A stretch of 34,248 nucleotides of DNA from Conidiobolus incongruus B7586. Taxonomy: Eukaryota; Entomophthoromycota; Entomophthoromycetes; Entomophthorales; Conidiobolaceae. Made by a program: the position numbers and the translations under genes. The notes under the pieces are model-generated. The model saw nothing but the letters and a program-made list of their open reading frames with translations. It was not told the origin of the DNA and ran no database searches. The stretch is taken from positions 1 through 34,248 of the forward strand of contig JNEM01010412.1 of the NCBI GenBank assembly GCA_000697335.1, written 5' to 3'. The first letter of the stretch is position 1. Every line of letters begins with the position of its first letter. Shown in pieces: positions 11,621-21,414 of the stretch.

Positions 11621-12169
11621 ATGATATCAAAAGAATTATTACCAAAGCTAGAGTTCAGGGTTGTTACTAAAGGTTCTTTCCCTACAGAGTGGGAGATTAC
11701 GAGCCACAACGAGTCTAACAAATATATGAGATTCCCTATGTTTGGACCATGCATGCTTTTGAACGAGAACAAAGACCCCATTGGAAAAATAGCTAGTGAT
11801 AAATTTTGGACATCGAAGAAAACAATTCAAATTAATACTCCGAATGCCCAAATGCGTGTTGTTTGGAAGCCTACGTCATCCAACTTTCATATGAATGGCG
11901 AAACTGATATCAAAGGATATGAACAAATAAATTGGAAATGGAAACGAAAGGGCTGGGATTCTAAATTCCAGCTTAAGCATCATGAAGATGATAATATAAT
12001 TCTAGCCGAATTTAAACGATCTCAGTGGAAGTTGAAGGAGGTAGGATACTTGTATATATATGAAGATTTTCCTAGTGATTTGAAGTGGTTAGTTGTCTTT
12101 TCAGTGTGTTACTCTATAAATTATATTAAGGATGAAGAAACAATGATGGCTTCTGGTTCTGGCAATTAA
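11621..12169 (+). CDS. Tubby/LURP-one-like protein, subfamily B
   Basis: The product has 182 residues. In order it shows LEFRVVTKGSFPTEWEIT (first strand), RFPMFGPCMLLNENKDPIGK, IASDKFWTSKKTIQI, MRVVWKPTSSNFHMNG, then the subfamily B core TDIKGYEQINWKWKRKGW, ILAEFKRSQWKLKEVGYLYI, and a C-terminal hydrophobic helix LKWLVVFSVCYSINYI followed by DEET. The WKWKR, AEFKR and hydrophobic-helix-CYS motifs recur in the genes at 20896, 23474 and 28819 and in five decayed copies. No signal peptide. As in tubby, scramblase and LURP-one proteins, a hydrophobic helix follows the beta-strands; lipid binding is possible but not shown. Near relatives of this copy decayed at 13505 and 14505. Confidence 0.85.
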   Translation: MISKELLPKLEFRVVTKGSFPTEWEITSHNESNKYMRFPMFGPCMLLNENKDPIGKIASDKFWTSKKTIQINTPNAQMRVVWKPTSSNFHMNGETDIKGYEQINWKWKRKGWDSKFQLKHHEDDNIILAEFKRSQWKLKEVGYLYIYEDFPSDLKWLVVFSVCYSINYIKDEETMMASGSGN

Positions 12170-13504
12170 TTATAATAATAATATTTTCTTGTATTAAATA
12201 TTACTATATATTCATGACGATAATAACCTATTCTAATGCTTTTTGAATCACACCTACTTGAATAATATTTTTAATTTAAGCCTTCATATTTATTCTAACT
12301 TCATAATAAAATTTGCTTTAGGATTACTATTCAATAATTCAGGGTTTAATTTCCATTTTTCCTTAAATCAGTTATTTGATGTACATCGGTTTGCAAAGCT
12401 ATTGTTTGTTATATATCAATTTTGTGATAAAAAGGCACAATTGTGATGATATATGACTAATAGAACTTATCTAGCATACCAATAATATTGTTCAAAATAT
12501 TTTCAATACCAATCAAACTCAAAGAACATAATACTTAATATTAGATCTACTACAAATTCTTGAATTATCGGCCATTTAAATACAGTGTATAATACTAACA
12601 GTTGGATTTTGAGGATAGGTTTTCAAAATCTTATTTGCATATTGAATTAGTATATGATTGGATGTTTTATTATAAATTTTCATAGGGTTATTGGATTAGA
12701 TTATTTTATTTCGGATTAATTAAATTATATCAACCTATATTGTAAGAATTTTGTGAAGAATCTAATATTTAATTAAATTTACAAAAATGATTACATCTCA
12801 CAAAATAATATCTCGTTTTGGAAATTATGCAAATCCTTCAAATTTGAAGAATGAAATAGACCTGATAGCATGTTGATATATATTATTTTTAATACATCAT
12901 ATTATAATTTATTTGTAAATTATTTCAATATAATTTTAGATATTTTTTTAGTATATATTAAAATCATTTAGTATTTAATATTATATTGATAGATTGATTT
13001 GTGGAATGAATTATATAGTAATTAAATGCATAGGTATTAGATATGAAGAATTCTTATAATCCTTAATAGTGAAATTAATACCTCATTATGAGAAAATAAA
13101 TATACTCTGGTGATAATTAGTATACTATTACTATTAATGCAATTACCAAACAATTAATCACAATCGAATTAATTCAATATATCAATCATATTCACAGGTT
13201 GAATTATAATTTCAAATCAAATTGGGAGCGATAATAAGGTCCATAGAAGCAATGAATTTATTAATAATTTCAGATAAATAAAAGAATATTAAATATTAAT
13301 TTCAAATGGCTTTTAAATTTTCGTAAGCTAATCTTGATAATGTTTATAGAATATATTAAGTAAATTTGAGTTGGAATTGAAATTATGTTTAAAATTCATT
13401 CAATTTTCAAATATCAAGTTTTAGTTTTGATAAGTATATATTAAAGCAAAATTCAACAAGAAAACTAAATTGAATCAAATATTCAATCAAAGCATGGTTA
13501 GGTA
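12170..13504. other. AT-rich spacer, no supported gene
   Basis: A 67-codon open stretch at 12243-12446 opens with ATG only by a frame chosen in AT-rich sequence (hydrophobic, no similarity) and is not called. No repeat boundary is seen. Confidence 0.45.
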
Positions 13505-14010
13505 TCAGAATCAGAGTTTACAATTCTTTCTAAAAAATCGTCATTTATAAAAAAATCGAAAATTTAGAGCAATAAAAAATTGAACAAATTTATCAAACTG
13601 TTTACAATTGGATCATCTTTGTTATCATTGAGAACAAATATCCCTTTAAGAAAGTAAAAATGGAGAGTTTTTGGAAAGAGAAGATGAAGGTCCATCTGAA
13701 TACTTTGGATAATTAAATTCTGGTTGCTTGGAAGCCAAAAGGTTCTAACTATCAATTAATTGACCAACCTGATACCACTGTACCCAACAGATAAATTGAA
13801 AATTAAAAAGGAATATTGACAATATATAGCTCCAGCTTGAGTAACTTTGTGATCATGATACTATAATTGCAAGGTTTTAATGAGCTTCATAGATGTTTAA
13901 AGGAATTACTCATTTATAATTATAAATATTTTCCATATTATATAAAGTGAATAATAGTGCTTTCTATGAGTTATTCATATAATTAGGTAAAGAATGAGGA
14001 TATAGCTAAT
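13505..14010 (+). pseudogene. Decayed tubby-like gene, subfamily B
   Basis: DNA alignment with the 11621 gene is visible in three blocks: GTTGCTTGGAAGCCAAAAGG near 13720 against GTTGTTTGGAAGCCTACGTC; ACTATAATTGCAAGGTTTTA near 13860 against ATAATTCTAGCCGAATTTAA; and ATAGTGCTTTCTATGAGTTA near 13955 against TTAGTTGTCTTTTCAGTGTG. Translation recovers VAWKPKGSNYQ against VVWKPTSSNFH. Several stops and frameshifts interrupt it. The 5' limit is approximate. Short open stretches on the opposite strand (13564-13755) are shadows of it. Confidence 0.65.
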
Positions 14011-14504
14011 GCCTTCAGTACTAAAAATTGCTAATTCTAATCTATGAATTCATTGTATAATTCATTAATTAAAATTTTCAATTATTTTCCAATAGGCTAA
14101 TATTATTGATAATATAAAAATGCAAATATTGATATTCTCTTATTTCAAATAACTTTAAATATCAAGTTATTTTTTAGAATAAATATTTATATTACAATAA
14201 CTGCTAAAAATATTCTTTATTTTTGCATTGTTGAGGATTTTTGAGGATAAATAATTTTGATTTTGAAATAAGTAATAACAAGATACTTTTATACATATTG
14301 TTAATAAGAAAAATATATAAATTTTAATTATTTGATACCTATATATATATTTTTCTTTATATATTTATTAAATTATAAAATATATTAGATATGCTTATAA
14401 TTAGCCAAGTAACAAAAATATGAAATATAACGAAATAAATCATCAATTTGTCAAATGAAATTTACAATTGAAAATCATTATATAGCTATATATAAAATCA
14501 TAAA
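14011..14504. other. AT-rich spacer between two convergent relics
   Basis: No coding or repeat signal is recognised. Confidence 0.45.
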
Positions 14505-15005
14505 AGCTTGCCTTTTTTGATATAACTTAAGGAACAACAAAGAGAAAAATAATTGATAAACTCATATTCTGCTGTAAATCCTAAAATATATAAAATTCAC
14601 TTAGTTCTTTAAATTTGAGTTGGTTTCTTTTGAACTCCATAATAATGAGCTTATCATTTTCAGAGTACTATGGTTCGAAATGATACTCCCAGCTATGACA
14701 AGTCCAATTCCAATTAACAATTTCAAATCCTTTAATATCCAAAAGCTTATTTAAGTCAAGATGTTTTCTGGAAGGCATCCAATTCATAATTTTATGAATA
14801 TTCGAAGTATTAATTGAAATAATTTTGTAAATAGTTAACAATCTATCACTGTATATTTTTCCAATCTAACTTTAATATTAATCCAGTAGTATTAGTAAAT
14901 TAAATATATTTGCTCGATTTGCTAGGAGGAAAGGATTAGTTCTTATATTCTTTCAAGAGAATAATATCATTTGATATTAATCTGAAATATTCTAATAGAA
15001 GTATT
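14505..15005 (-). pseudogene. Decayed tubby-like gene, subfamily B
   Basis: The minus strand encodes, in order, a first-strand remnant (FQIN), GKIYSDRLLTIYKIISINTS, NWMPSRKHLDLNKL, LDIKGFEIVNWNW, IIMEFKRNQLKFKEL and a hydrophobic C-terminal stretch (LSIIFLFVV). These match GKVYSEKLFTLKKFIEIKTR, VQWTERFKSFRLE, NIEGFETIGWKW, IAEFKRKRFSMKDH and LAIFVVLSLCYS of the 20896 gene. The middle is collinear and still quite readable. The N-terminal third has stops, and a stop precedes the final helix. Trp codons survive (NWNW, SWEYH), unlike in the nearby transposase. Confidence 0.75.
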
Positions 15006-15611
15006 AATTCATATTATCATTTATTTTTAAATAGAATAGCTATGATTAATTTGGATATTTATAGCAGATAATAAATATCATTTATTAATATATATTTCTT
15101 TTTAGAATTTATTTAAAGTGATTTATTTTTCCAAAAATTAAATATTTTGGTAATATTAATAAAATAAAATTAAAAATTTCAAATTTATTGAATATAGTAT
15201 CTTATAATATAATACAAAATCAACATATTTAATATTAGAAAAAATAATTAATTTATAATAATGAAGTTATATTTTATGTAAATTATTGATTTAAAACAAA
15301 ATAATTGAATAAAAATGAAATTATATCCAGTTATATATTGTTAAATATATATTAATTAAAATATAATCAATATTTATTATTAATTTATATATCAATAACT
15401 TAGAGCTTATTTGATATCTCATTTATTTTCAGAAAATATAAACTTTAAATTTAAGAAATAAATTAATATCCAGATATTATCTAGAAAAAAATAATAATAT
15501 TAATTTGATAAAAAAAATAAAAAATTATTTAATTTCTGATTTTTGAAATATATAATAAAATTTGAATAATTAATTATTTATAAAATCTAAAGGATAAGTA
15601 ATATTTCCAAA

Positions 15612-15632
15612 GTATATATATATATATATATT
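15612..15632. repeat. TA dinucleotide run
   Basis: Located at the same relative place as the runs at 4049-4068 and 4220-4239 in the partner repeat region. Otherwise ordinary. Confidence 0.7.
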
Positions 15633-16173
15633 ATTAATTTTTTTATTAGAATATTTTAATATAAGAACTTAAAATTGGATTTAATTATATTTCTATTAAT
15701 AAATAATAATAAATATATTTTAATTTTAATATTATTAAAATTCAACTATAAACTTTTTATAATTATTTAAAATTTACAAAGAGCTTATAACAATAGGGTT
15801 TTATTCAAAACTACTATATATTCCAAGATTTATCAATTCAAAACTAAAAGGGCTATTATTCAAGAATTACAAAAATTTAGAAAATTGATATCAATTATTA
15901 TTTTACTTATTGATAAAATAAAAAAAATATACAAAAGTATAATTAATTTTAATTAAAATATTATCAAAATATTTTGATATAATTTATATATATAATATAT
16001 ATTAAAGCTTAAACTTATATTAATGAAAAAAAAATAAATATCTTATAATTTAATAAATACTCAAAAATAAGCTTAAATCACTATATTTAAACAAAACAAA
16101 TTAATATAAAAATATTAGCAAATATAATTATATTAAACTATTATAATAAATCAATCTTAAATTCTTTTATATA

Positions 16174-16390
16174 CTAACCTGTAAAAATGAGTCATAAAAT
16201 CAAATATATATATATTTTAATTAATAACTAAAACAATTGTATATATTAGATTACTTAAAACTATAATATATAATTAAGGTATATTATTTAATAATAGATA
16301 AATATATTTAGATATATTTAGTAAACTATTAGCAAAAATATTAACCTTTAATATTTAACCAAGGTGAGTTATAACTTTATAGGTTTTTGA
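16174..16390 (+). repeat. Left terminal inverted repeat (IR/DR)
   Basis: Outer motif about 16174-16203 (GTAAAAATGAGTCATAAAAT) and inner motif about 16361-16390 (AAGGTGAGTTATAACTTTAT). The two motifs share TGAGT(C/T)ATAA in the same orientation, so they form a direct repeat within the terminal repeat. In Sleeping Beauty such motifs are the transposase binding sites. Confidence 0.8.
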
Positions 16391-16503
16391 GATAAGGGGA
16401 TATATTTAACAATATATAACCATATCTTTTTTCTCTCTTTGCTATTATTTTATATAATATTTTACAAATATACTAAATTCTTTTTATTAGTATCATTATA
16501 CCT

Positions 16504-17514
16504 AAATCCCTCTCTAAAAAAATCCACTTATGCATTAATTAACTTTATAAAGAAGGTAAATCAACTTGTGATATTGCTAGAATTACTAGTGTTAGTTAGT
16601 TTACTATAGTTAAAGTTGTTAAGAATAACAATAAAGAAACATTTAAACTTAAACTTAAGTGTGTTAAAATTATAGATGAACATGATGAGAAGTATATTTA
16701 TAGGTTAGTTAATACAAGCAAATATAGTACTATTGTAGAAATACAGTAGGAACTATAAGACTATACAAGAATATTAGTTAGCACTGATACTATTATATAT
16801 GTTTTATATTAGCATGGATACCACTTACACTTTAAGAAAAAACACCCCCAATTAAAGAAATCCCATTATAAAGCTAGGTAGGAGTTTAAATGTTACCACT
16901 AATGTTGAACTAAAACTAATTAGAGTAAGGTTATTTAGTTTAATGAAACAAAAATATACCTTAGTGGATCTGATAAAAAAGCTAGATGCTTCAGAAAAAA
17001 TGTAGAATTACTTTATAACTATTATATTAATTTTACCCAAAAGTATAATAGTAGGTTAATTATTGTTTAGGGATGTATGTTGTTTTTAGGTGTAAGGTAT
17101 CTTTATAAAGTTAATAGGGGAATTAATACTGAAATGTACCAAAGTATTCTAAACAATGAATTAAAAAAAACCATTGAATAATATAGGTTAAACAAATCTA
17201 ATGTTATTTTCCAGTAAGATAATGCCTCTTGCTATACTACAGCTTTTATTACCAAATAGCTTAAAAATAACAAGATAACAGTTATAAAGTAGCTTTTTTA
17301 ATCTCTTAACTTTAATCTAATTAAACACCTTTAGGATTAGTTAAAAAAAACTATTAAAGCTTCCCCCCCAGCAAAAAATTTAGATCAACTTTAAAAATAT
17401 GTTTAAGAAGTATAGAACAAGATTAACCCTTCTTAGTGTAAGAAGTTAGTTGATTCTATACCCCACAAACTTAAAGAAGTTAGAAAAGCTAAAGGTAGAT
17501 ACACTAAGTTTTAA
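16504..17514 (+). pseudogene. Tc1/mariner transposase, stop-riddled but frame-intact
   Basis: About 336 codons stay in one frame. Near the N-terminus is a helix-turn-helix region (LYKEGKSTCDIARITSVS). The catalytic domain shows SKVI-stop-FNETK, where relatives have a WSDE motif; later IF-Q-stop-DNAS (family QQDNA); then SLNFNLIKHL, where relatives have SPDLNPIEHL. From the Asp of DNAS to the position of the third acid there are 34 residues, hence DD34E. That acid is Lys (GAA to AAA) and the first Asp is Asn (GAT to AAT). About 22 stops occur; most lie at family Trp (TGG to TAG, TAA or TGA) or Gln positions (CAA/CAG to TAA/TAG). No in-frame TGG remains. The frame ends at TAA, 17512-17514. Confidence 0.85.
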
Positions 17515-17523
17515 TTTTTTTTT

Positions 17524-17744
17524 ATCACCAAAAACCCACAAATTTATAACTCACCTTAGGTAAAATTTAAGGGTTTATATTTTAGCCAATTAATAGCTAA
17601 ATATCATCATTTAATGATATATATAACTAATAAATATAATAGATTTTAATTATTTAATTTAGGTTTATTTTATTAAATATTAATCAAGTTATTAGTAAAA
17701 ATATAGGAGTTTTTGATTTTATAACTTACTTTTACAAGTCAGTG
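17524..17744 (-). repeat. Right terminal inverted repeat (IR/DR)
   Basis: Inner motif about 17524-17557 (reverse: AAGGTGAGTTATAAATTTGT) and outer motif about 17711-17744 (reverse: TTGTAAAAGTAAGTTATAAA). It mirrors the left end in motif order, orientation and 187-bp spacing. Confidence 0.8.
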
Positions 17745-18290
17745 TATAATATTTTATTAAAAAATTAATAAAAATAATATTTTAACTTTAAATAAACCAT
17801 TTCATAGATTCTAATAAATAAATACTTTATTGAAAAGCAAATCTTAATTTTTTTAATAAATAATAGCTGAAAATAGTTTTTTTTTTAATTTTTAAAGTTG
17901 AAATAAATTATAATAAGTTCTATATTAATTTCGTTAAATAAAATTATTTTTATTTAATTTTCTCATTATAAATCAAAAATCCTTATTATTTTATATAATA
18001 AATATAAAATACATAGAGATAAAACTATTAAAAATTTTTATTTAACAATAATTAAAGAAGGTTAACTTATTTAATACATTTACCAAATTATAACCTATTA
18101 GATTTTAATAATATAAAAAAATTAAAAATTACATCTGTAAGAACAAATATTCTTATAAATAATTTAAATTTATATTGAAAATATTAAATTTCAGTCATTA
18201 ATAAAAGGATGTTTTTAAGTGTTATACACTTGCCAAAAGTATAGTAAATTTATTAATAAAAAAATGGAATATTAACTAATATTATAAAAA

Positions 18291-18714
18291 TATATTTTTT
18301 GAATTATATATTAATAGTTTTATTTAATTATTGTTTTAAAGTTTGGACATTATTTGATTTATATACTATTTAATTAATTTATAATATATACTAGTAGTTG
18401 TTTAATTAATTGAATACAAAATATTTTATATAAATACTCAAATTAGATTTCTTTATAAAAAATGTATTAACTTAAAATATTTTTATTTAATTATTTCATT
18501 TATAACTCATTCATAATATTTAAGATAAATAATTACTCAATATTATTATACTATATCTAATTTATATTTGGAATATTACTAGCATTATATTGGTTGATAT
18601 GATGATCATTTAATTAATGTATACTATAACAATCAATACAAAGAGCACTTATATTTCAATTTTACTTCATGGCGACGAACATATGTAAAATTGGTTTTTA
18701 GAAAAACTAATCAT
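18291..18714. other. AT-rich spacer, no gene recognised
   Basis: Sequence between the repeat and the next relic, with no coding signal. Confidence 0.45.
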
Positions 18715-19205
18715 TATAAAATTTGACTTCTCAAATCTCCATAAAGCTAAGGGAATTATAAGCAATTAAAATAATCAGATCATTCAATACCTAATTTAAA
18801 TCTTTACATATTTCCAATATTGTGATAATGTAAAATGATCATACATATCTTTTGAATTTTGTAATATATTCCCTATTCGATTCATCTCTAAGAGTCAGCT
18901 TGGAATATATGTTTCTTCTTTTCAAAATCCAGTTAATGGAATTATATCATTTAATATTAGTATTACCTTGAATGTACAATGTGTGGCATTTGGCCTTTCA
19001 TAGAGCATTGATTGAATAAATTTAGGTTTGATATTAATATCAAAATTGAATGCCAAGAAAATCAGAGTAAATAGTTCCAATTATATCCTGGTTTATATCT
19101 GTCATAATAGTTGATGAGAATAAATTGAATTTAATTGACTGAAGTGGGTCTTTGATCATTGTTCATAATCCATTCAGATTTGAGGAACTGTAGTAATATA
19201 ATTTC
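18715..19205 (-). pseudogene. Decayed tubby-like gene, subfamily B
   Basis: The minus strand gives LQFLKSEWIMN (family IPKLLKSEWKID), FNLFSSTIMTDINQDIIGTI followed by YSDFLGIQF (FNLFSPTLLTDNNKNPLGKI, YAPKFFTFK), IQGNTNIK-stop-YNSINW then ILKRRNIYSKLTLRDESN (VQGETDIKGYEKIDW, VWKRSGINSKLALEDSSN) and ITKFKRY (IAEFKRH). The last block, LIILIAYNSLSFMEI, still follows LIVFSACYSHRRIQT. It is nearest to the 23474 gene. Breaks include a frame change after the FTFK equivalent, a GGA-to-TGA stop inside the IKGY motif, and further stops toward the C-terminus. Trp codons in SEW and NW are intact. Confidence 0.8.
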
Positions 19206-19924
19206 ATTTTTTAACACGTCTAACATTTTAACATCTTATTATGAAATAAAAGTTTCTCTAAATACTCTTAACAATAATATAGATATTTATATGATTCAGA
19301 TGATATTGTTTAAGTCACAAATTTTGATTATTTAATAATTAATAAAAATACAATTATATATTCAGATTCTTTAATTTATTTTAATTGACACAAATTTTAT
19401 TAATTTATATGAAAAAGTTGATTTCTTACATAATTAAATATAATAAACTAAATATGATAATAATTATATAGTAAAAAGTTGAAGCTTTTTCTAATTTTTA
19501 CATATTTTATTTTTATCATAATTTAACGTGATATTAATTGAAACTAAAATACAATAATAAAGTGGATTTATATAGTAACTAAAAGCAATTAGTTTTTTAG
19601 TCAATAGGAAGAGTAAATCGAAAATTGAAACGCAGATGAGCTTCAGATAAAATATTAGTGATAATAATATAATAGTTTAACTTGTCAATTCACAGTTTTA
19701 GAGATTTATCCAATGAAATTGATTTATGATTGATTTAAGGTACTTGATTTGTTAAAAAGGAAATTCCAAATAAGGAAATCTATCATTCTATACTGAAATC
19801 CTTAATATTATATAACTTTTTGCAGAATTATTATTATACCTAATTTGACAACTTTATTTGTTTTAAGTATTCCTTTCTCTTGGTGGAATTAATTTAAATA
19901 CATGAATCAAAGTAAGCATTTTAA

Positions 19925-19955
19925 ATTATAATTAGAAATTATTTCTAATTATAAT
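19925..19955. repeat. 31-bp perfect palindrome
   Basis: ATTATAATTAGAAAT is followed by one T and then its exact reverse complement. It is longer than usual for chance in AT-rich DNA and could form a cruciform or be a binding site, but no gene starts nearby, so it cannot be assigned a role. Confidence 0.7.
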
Positions 19956-20102
19956 ATGATATTCACTTTATCAGATATTATAGTTCTGAACATTGAATTT
20001 TTAACTCAAATTTCCATTCGATTATCAATTGTTGTAATATAAATTCTATTATATGATAATTAAATGAGAATATTATCAAACTAAATTAGCAATTATTAAA
20101 AG

Positions 20103-20143
20103 TTAATTTTTATATTATATTATATTATATTATATTTTAAATA
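20103..20143. repeat. ATATT pentanucleotide microsatellite
   Basis: Several uninterrupted tandem ATATT units. Ordinary slippage repeat. Confidence 0.7.
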
Positions 20144-20895
20144 AAGAAAAAGAATAGTAATATTATAATTCTTTACAAATCAGGATTTGTTGAATTCTAA
20201 TAATTTTGCTTATTTTTCCTATTGTTAATAGATTGATTTCAAACTCTTTCAAAAAATATTCAATGAATTATAATTTAATAAATTTTGATTTTGAATATCA
20301 AATTAGATGGAAATAATTTTTAAGTAACTGTTTAATTTTCAAACTGATATTACAGAATATAATAATTAAATATTAATTCAATATACTTGAATATTAAACA
20401 ATATATCGATTTATAAATCTTATACTCTAACTTCTAAAATATAATGATTATTGAAGAGTTGTAAATATTATATCATTCAAGATTAAATACATATTTCAAG
20501 TTAGATCAATTTATTCTATATTATTAAAGTTGAAGTTTATATTTTGTCATTTCATTGGTCTTGTATATACTATCGATTGTTATATATTTTGTAAAAATAA
20601 TATATATATTTACAAACATTAAAAGTTATTATTCCAATGATTATATTAAATCACAATGTGATTTTAGATAATTAGAATATTTTATAATACAAATCATATC
20701 AATTCAGCTTAATAATATAATCTTAAATTGTACTCACAAATGCAAAAAGATTGAAATATTTTGATGCTAATCGAACAAATTACTATATGATTTGGTATAC
20801 ATAATTTCATCTGTCAAATATTTTATTTTAAATAATTAAAAATGATATTTTATTAATTATTAAAGGAGTGTATAGTTTATACTAATAAATAAATG

Positions 20896-21414
20896 CTAAG
20901 AGGAAGTTTCTTCAGTTAACATGTTATCAAAAGAATAGCATAATGATAACACTACAAAGATTGCTAATTCTTCAGGCAGTTGTGGATAGATCCAAATTTG
21001 ACCATGATCTTTCATACTGAACCGTTTTCTCTTAAATTCTGCAATACATTGACCATTCTCAATATCTTCTAATGTTAAAGTGGAGTCGAGTCTTCCACGC
21101 TTCCACTTCCAACCGATAGTTTCAAAGCCCTCGATATTTGAATGGCCTTCCAAGCGAAAGCTCTTAAATCGTTCTGTCCATTGTACTATAATTTCACATG
21201 AACGAGTTTTTATTTCAATGAACTTTTTTAATGTGAATAATTTTTCGGAATACACTTTCCCCAGTTGTTTACCATTAGCATCGGTTATATACCAGGGCTT
21301 TATTAGATTTCTTAAAATAATGAATTCATGATCGAATTGTTTACTTGTGATGATCCAGTCACGCTTTAACAGTTTAGGTTGATTTATTTGGAATTGGTAT
21401 TCGCCTTCAAACAT
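20896..21414 (-). CDS. Tubby/LURP-one-like protein, subfamily B
   Basis: I chose the Met at 21414 (172 residues) because MFEGEYQFQINQPKLLKRDW matches the N-terminus of the 23474 gene (MFEGSHQYEITIPKLLKSEW). An ATG 42 bp upstream (21456) is in frame and would add 14 residues with no counterpart there. Features in order: first strand to KRDWIIT, DANGKQLGKVYSEKLFTLKK (typical Gly turn and strand), IVQWTERFKSFRLEG, NIEGFETIGWKWKRG, QCIAEFKRKRFSMKDHG, QIWIYPQLPEELAIFVVLSL (C-terminal hydrophobic helix), then CYS and an acidic EET tail. No signal peptide. Same family-level fold inference as its relatives; function unknown. The decayed copy at 14505 is its closest relic. Confidence 0.82.
   Translation of the reverse strand: MFEGEYQFQINQPKLLKRDWIITSKQFDHEFIILRNLIKPWYITDANGKQLGKVYSEKLFTLKKFIEIKTRSCEIIVQWTERFKSFRLEGHSNIEGFETIGWKWKRGRLDSTLTLEDIENGQCIAEFKRKRFSMKDHGQIWIYPQLPEELAIFVVLSLCYSFDNMLTEETSS

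Larger units (their letters stand above)
16174..17744 (+). mobile_element. Tc1-type (DD34E) DNA transposon with IR/DR termini
   Basis: The element is 1571 bp, bounded by TA dinucleotides (16172-16173 and 17745-17746). The left end, CTAACCTGTAAAAATGAG, pairs with the right end read in reverse, CACTGACTTGTAAAAGTAAG. A second pair of inverted motifs (left AAGGTGAGTTATAACTTTAT at 16361) ends at 17557 on the right. Outer-to-inner spacing is 187 bp on both sides. One central reading frame encodes a Tc1 transposase with many in-frame stops but no frameshift. Size, TIR length and the double motif match Sleeping Beauty-like IR/DR elements. It cannot move by itself. Confidence 0.85.
15520..18290 (+). 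repeat. AT-rich dispersed repeat, copy 2, split by the Tc1-like element
   Basis: The flanks 15520-16173 and 17745-18290 match the two halves of 4125-5345. A (TA) run at 15612-15632 corresponds to one at 4220-4239. The right flank carries ACACTTGCCAAAAGTATAG (about 18226-18244), which looks like a transposon terminus and corresponds to TTTGCTAAAAGTATAG near 5281. Near 15779-15800 the sequence GAGCTTATAACAATAGGG resembles the inner repeat motif of the nested element, so the host repeat may be an older member of the same superfamily. Limits are approximate. Confidence 0.55.
19206..20895. other. AT-rich spacer with palindrome and simple repeats
   Basis: No gene is seen. It holds a 31-bp perfect palindrome (19925-19955) and a pentanucleotide tract (20103-20143). 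The last stretch before 20896 is the 3' flank of the minus-strand gene. Confidence 0.45.

Noticed and set aside
12243-12446. 67-codon open stretch downstream of the 11621 gene
   Set aside because: Hydrophobic, low-complexity translation without relatives; expected by chance.
13564-13755. Minus-strand peptide with some likeness to the family (VLNDNKDDP)
   Set aside because: The plus strand of the same DNA aligns collinearly with the 11621 gene over about 450 bp, so the minus-strand likeness is coincidental.
16504-17514. Alternative genetic code (TAG read as Trp, TAA/TAG as Gln) making the transposase functional
   Set aside because: Host genes in the window use TGG, CAA and CAG normally and end at TAA or TGA; the catalytic acids of the transposase are also changed by G-to-A, which no code change would restore.
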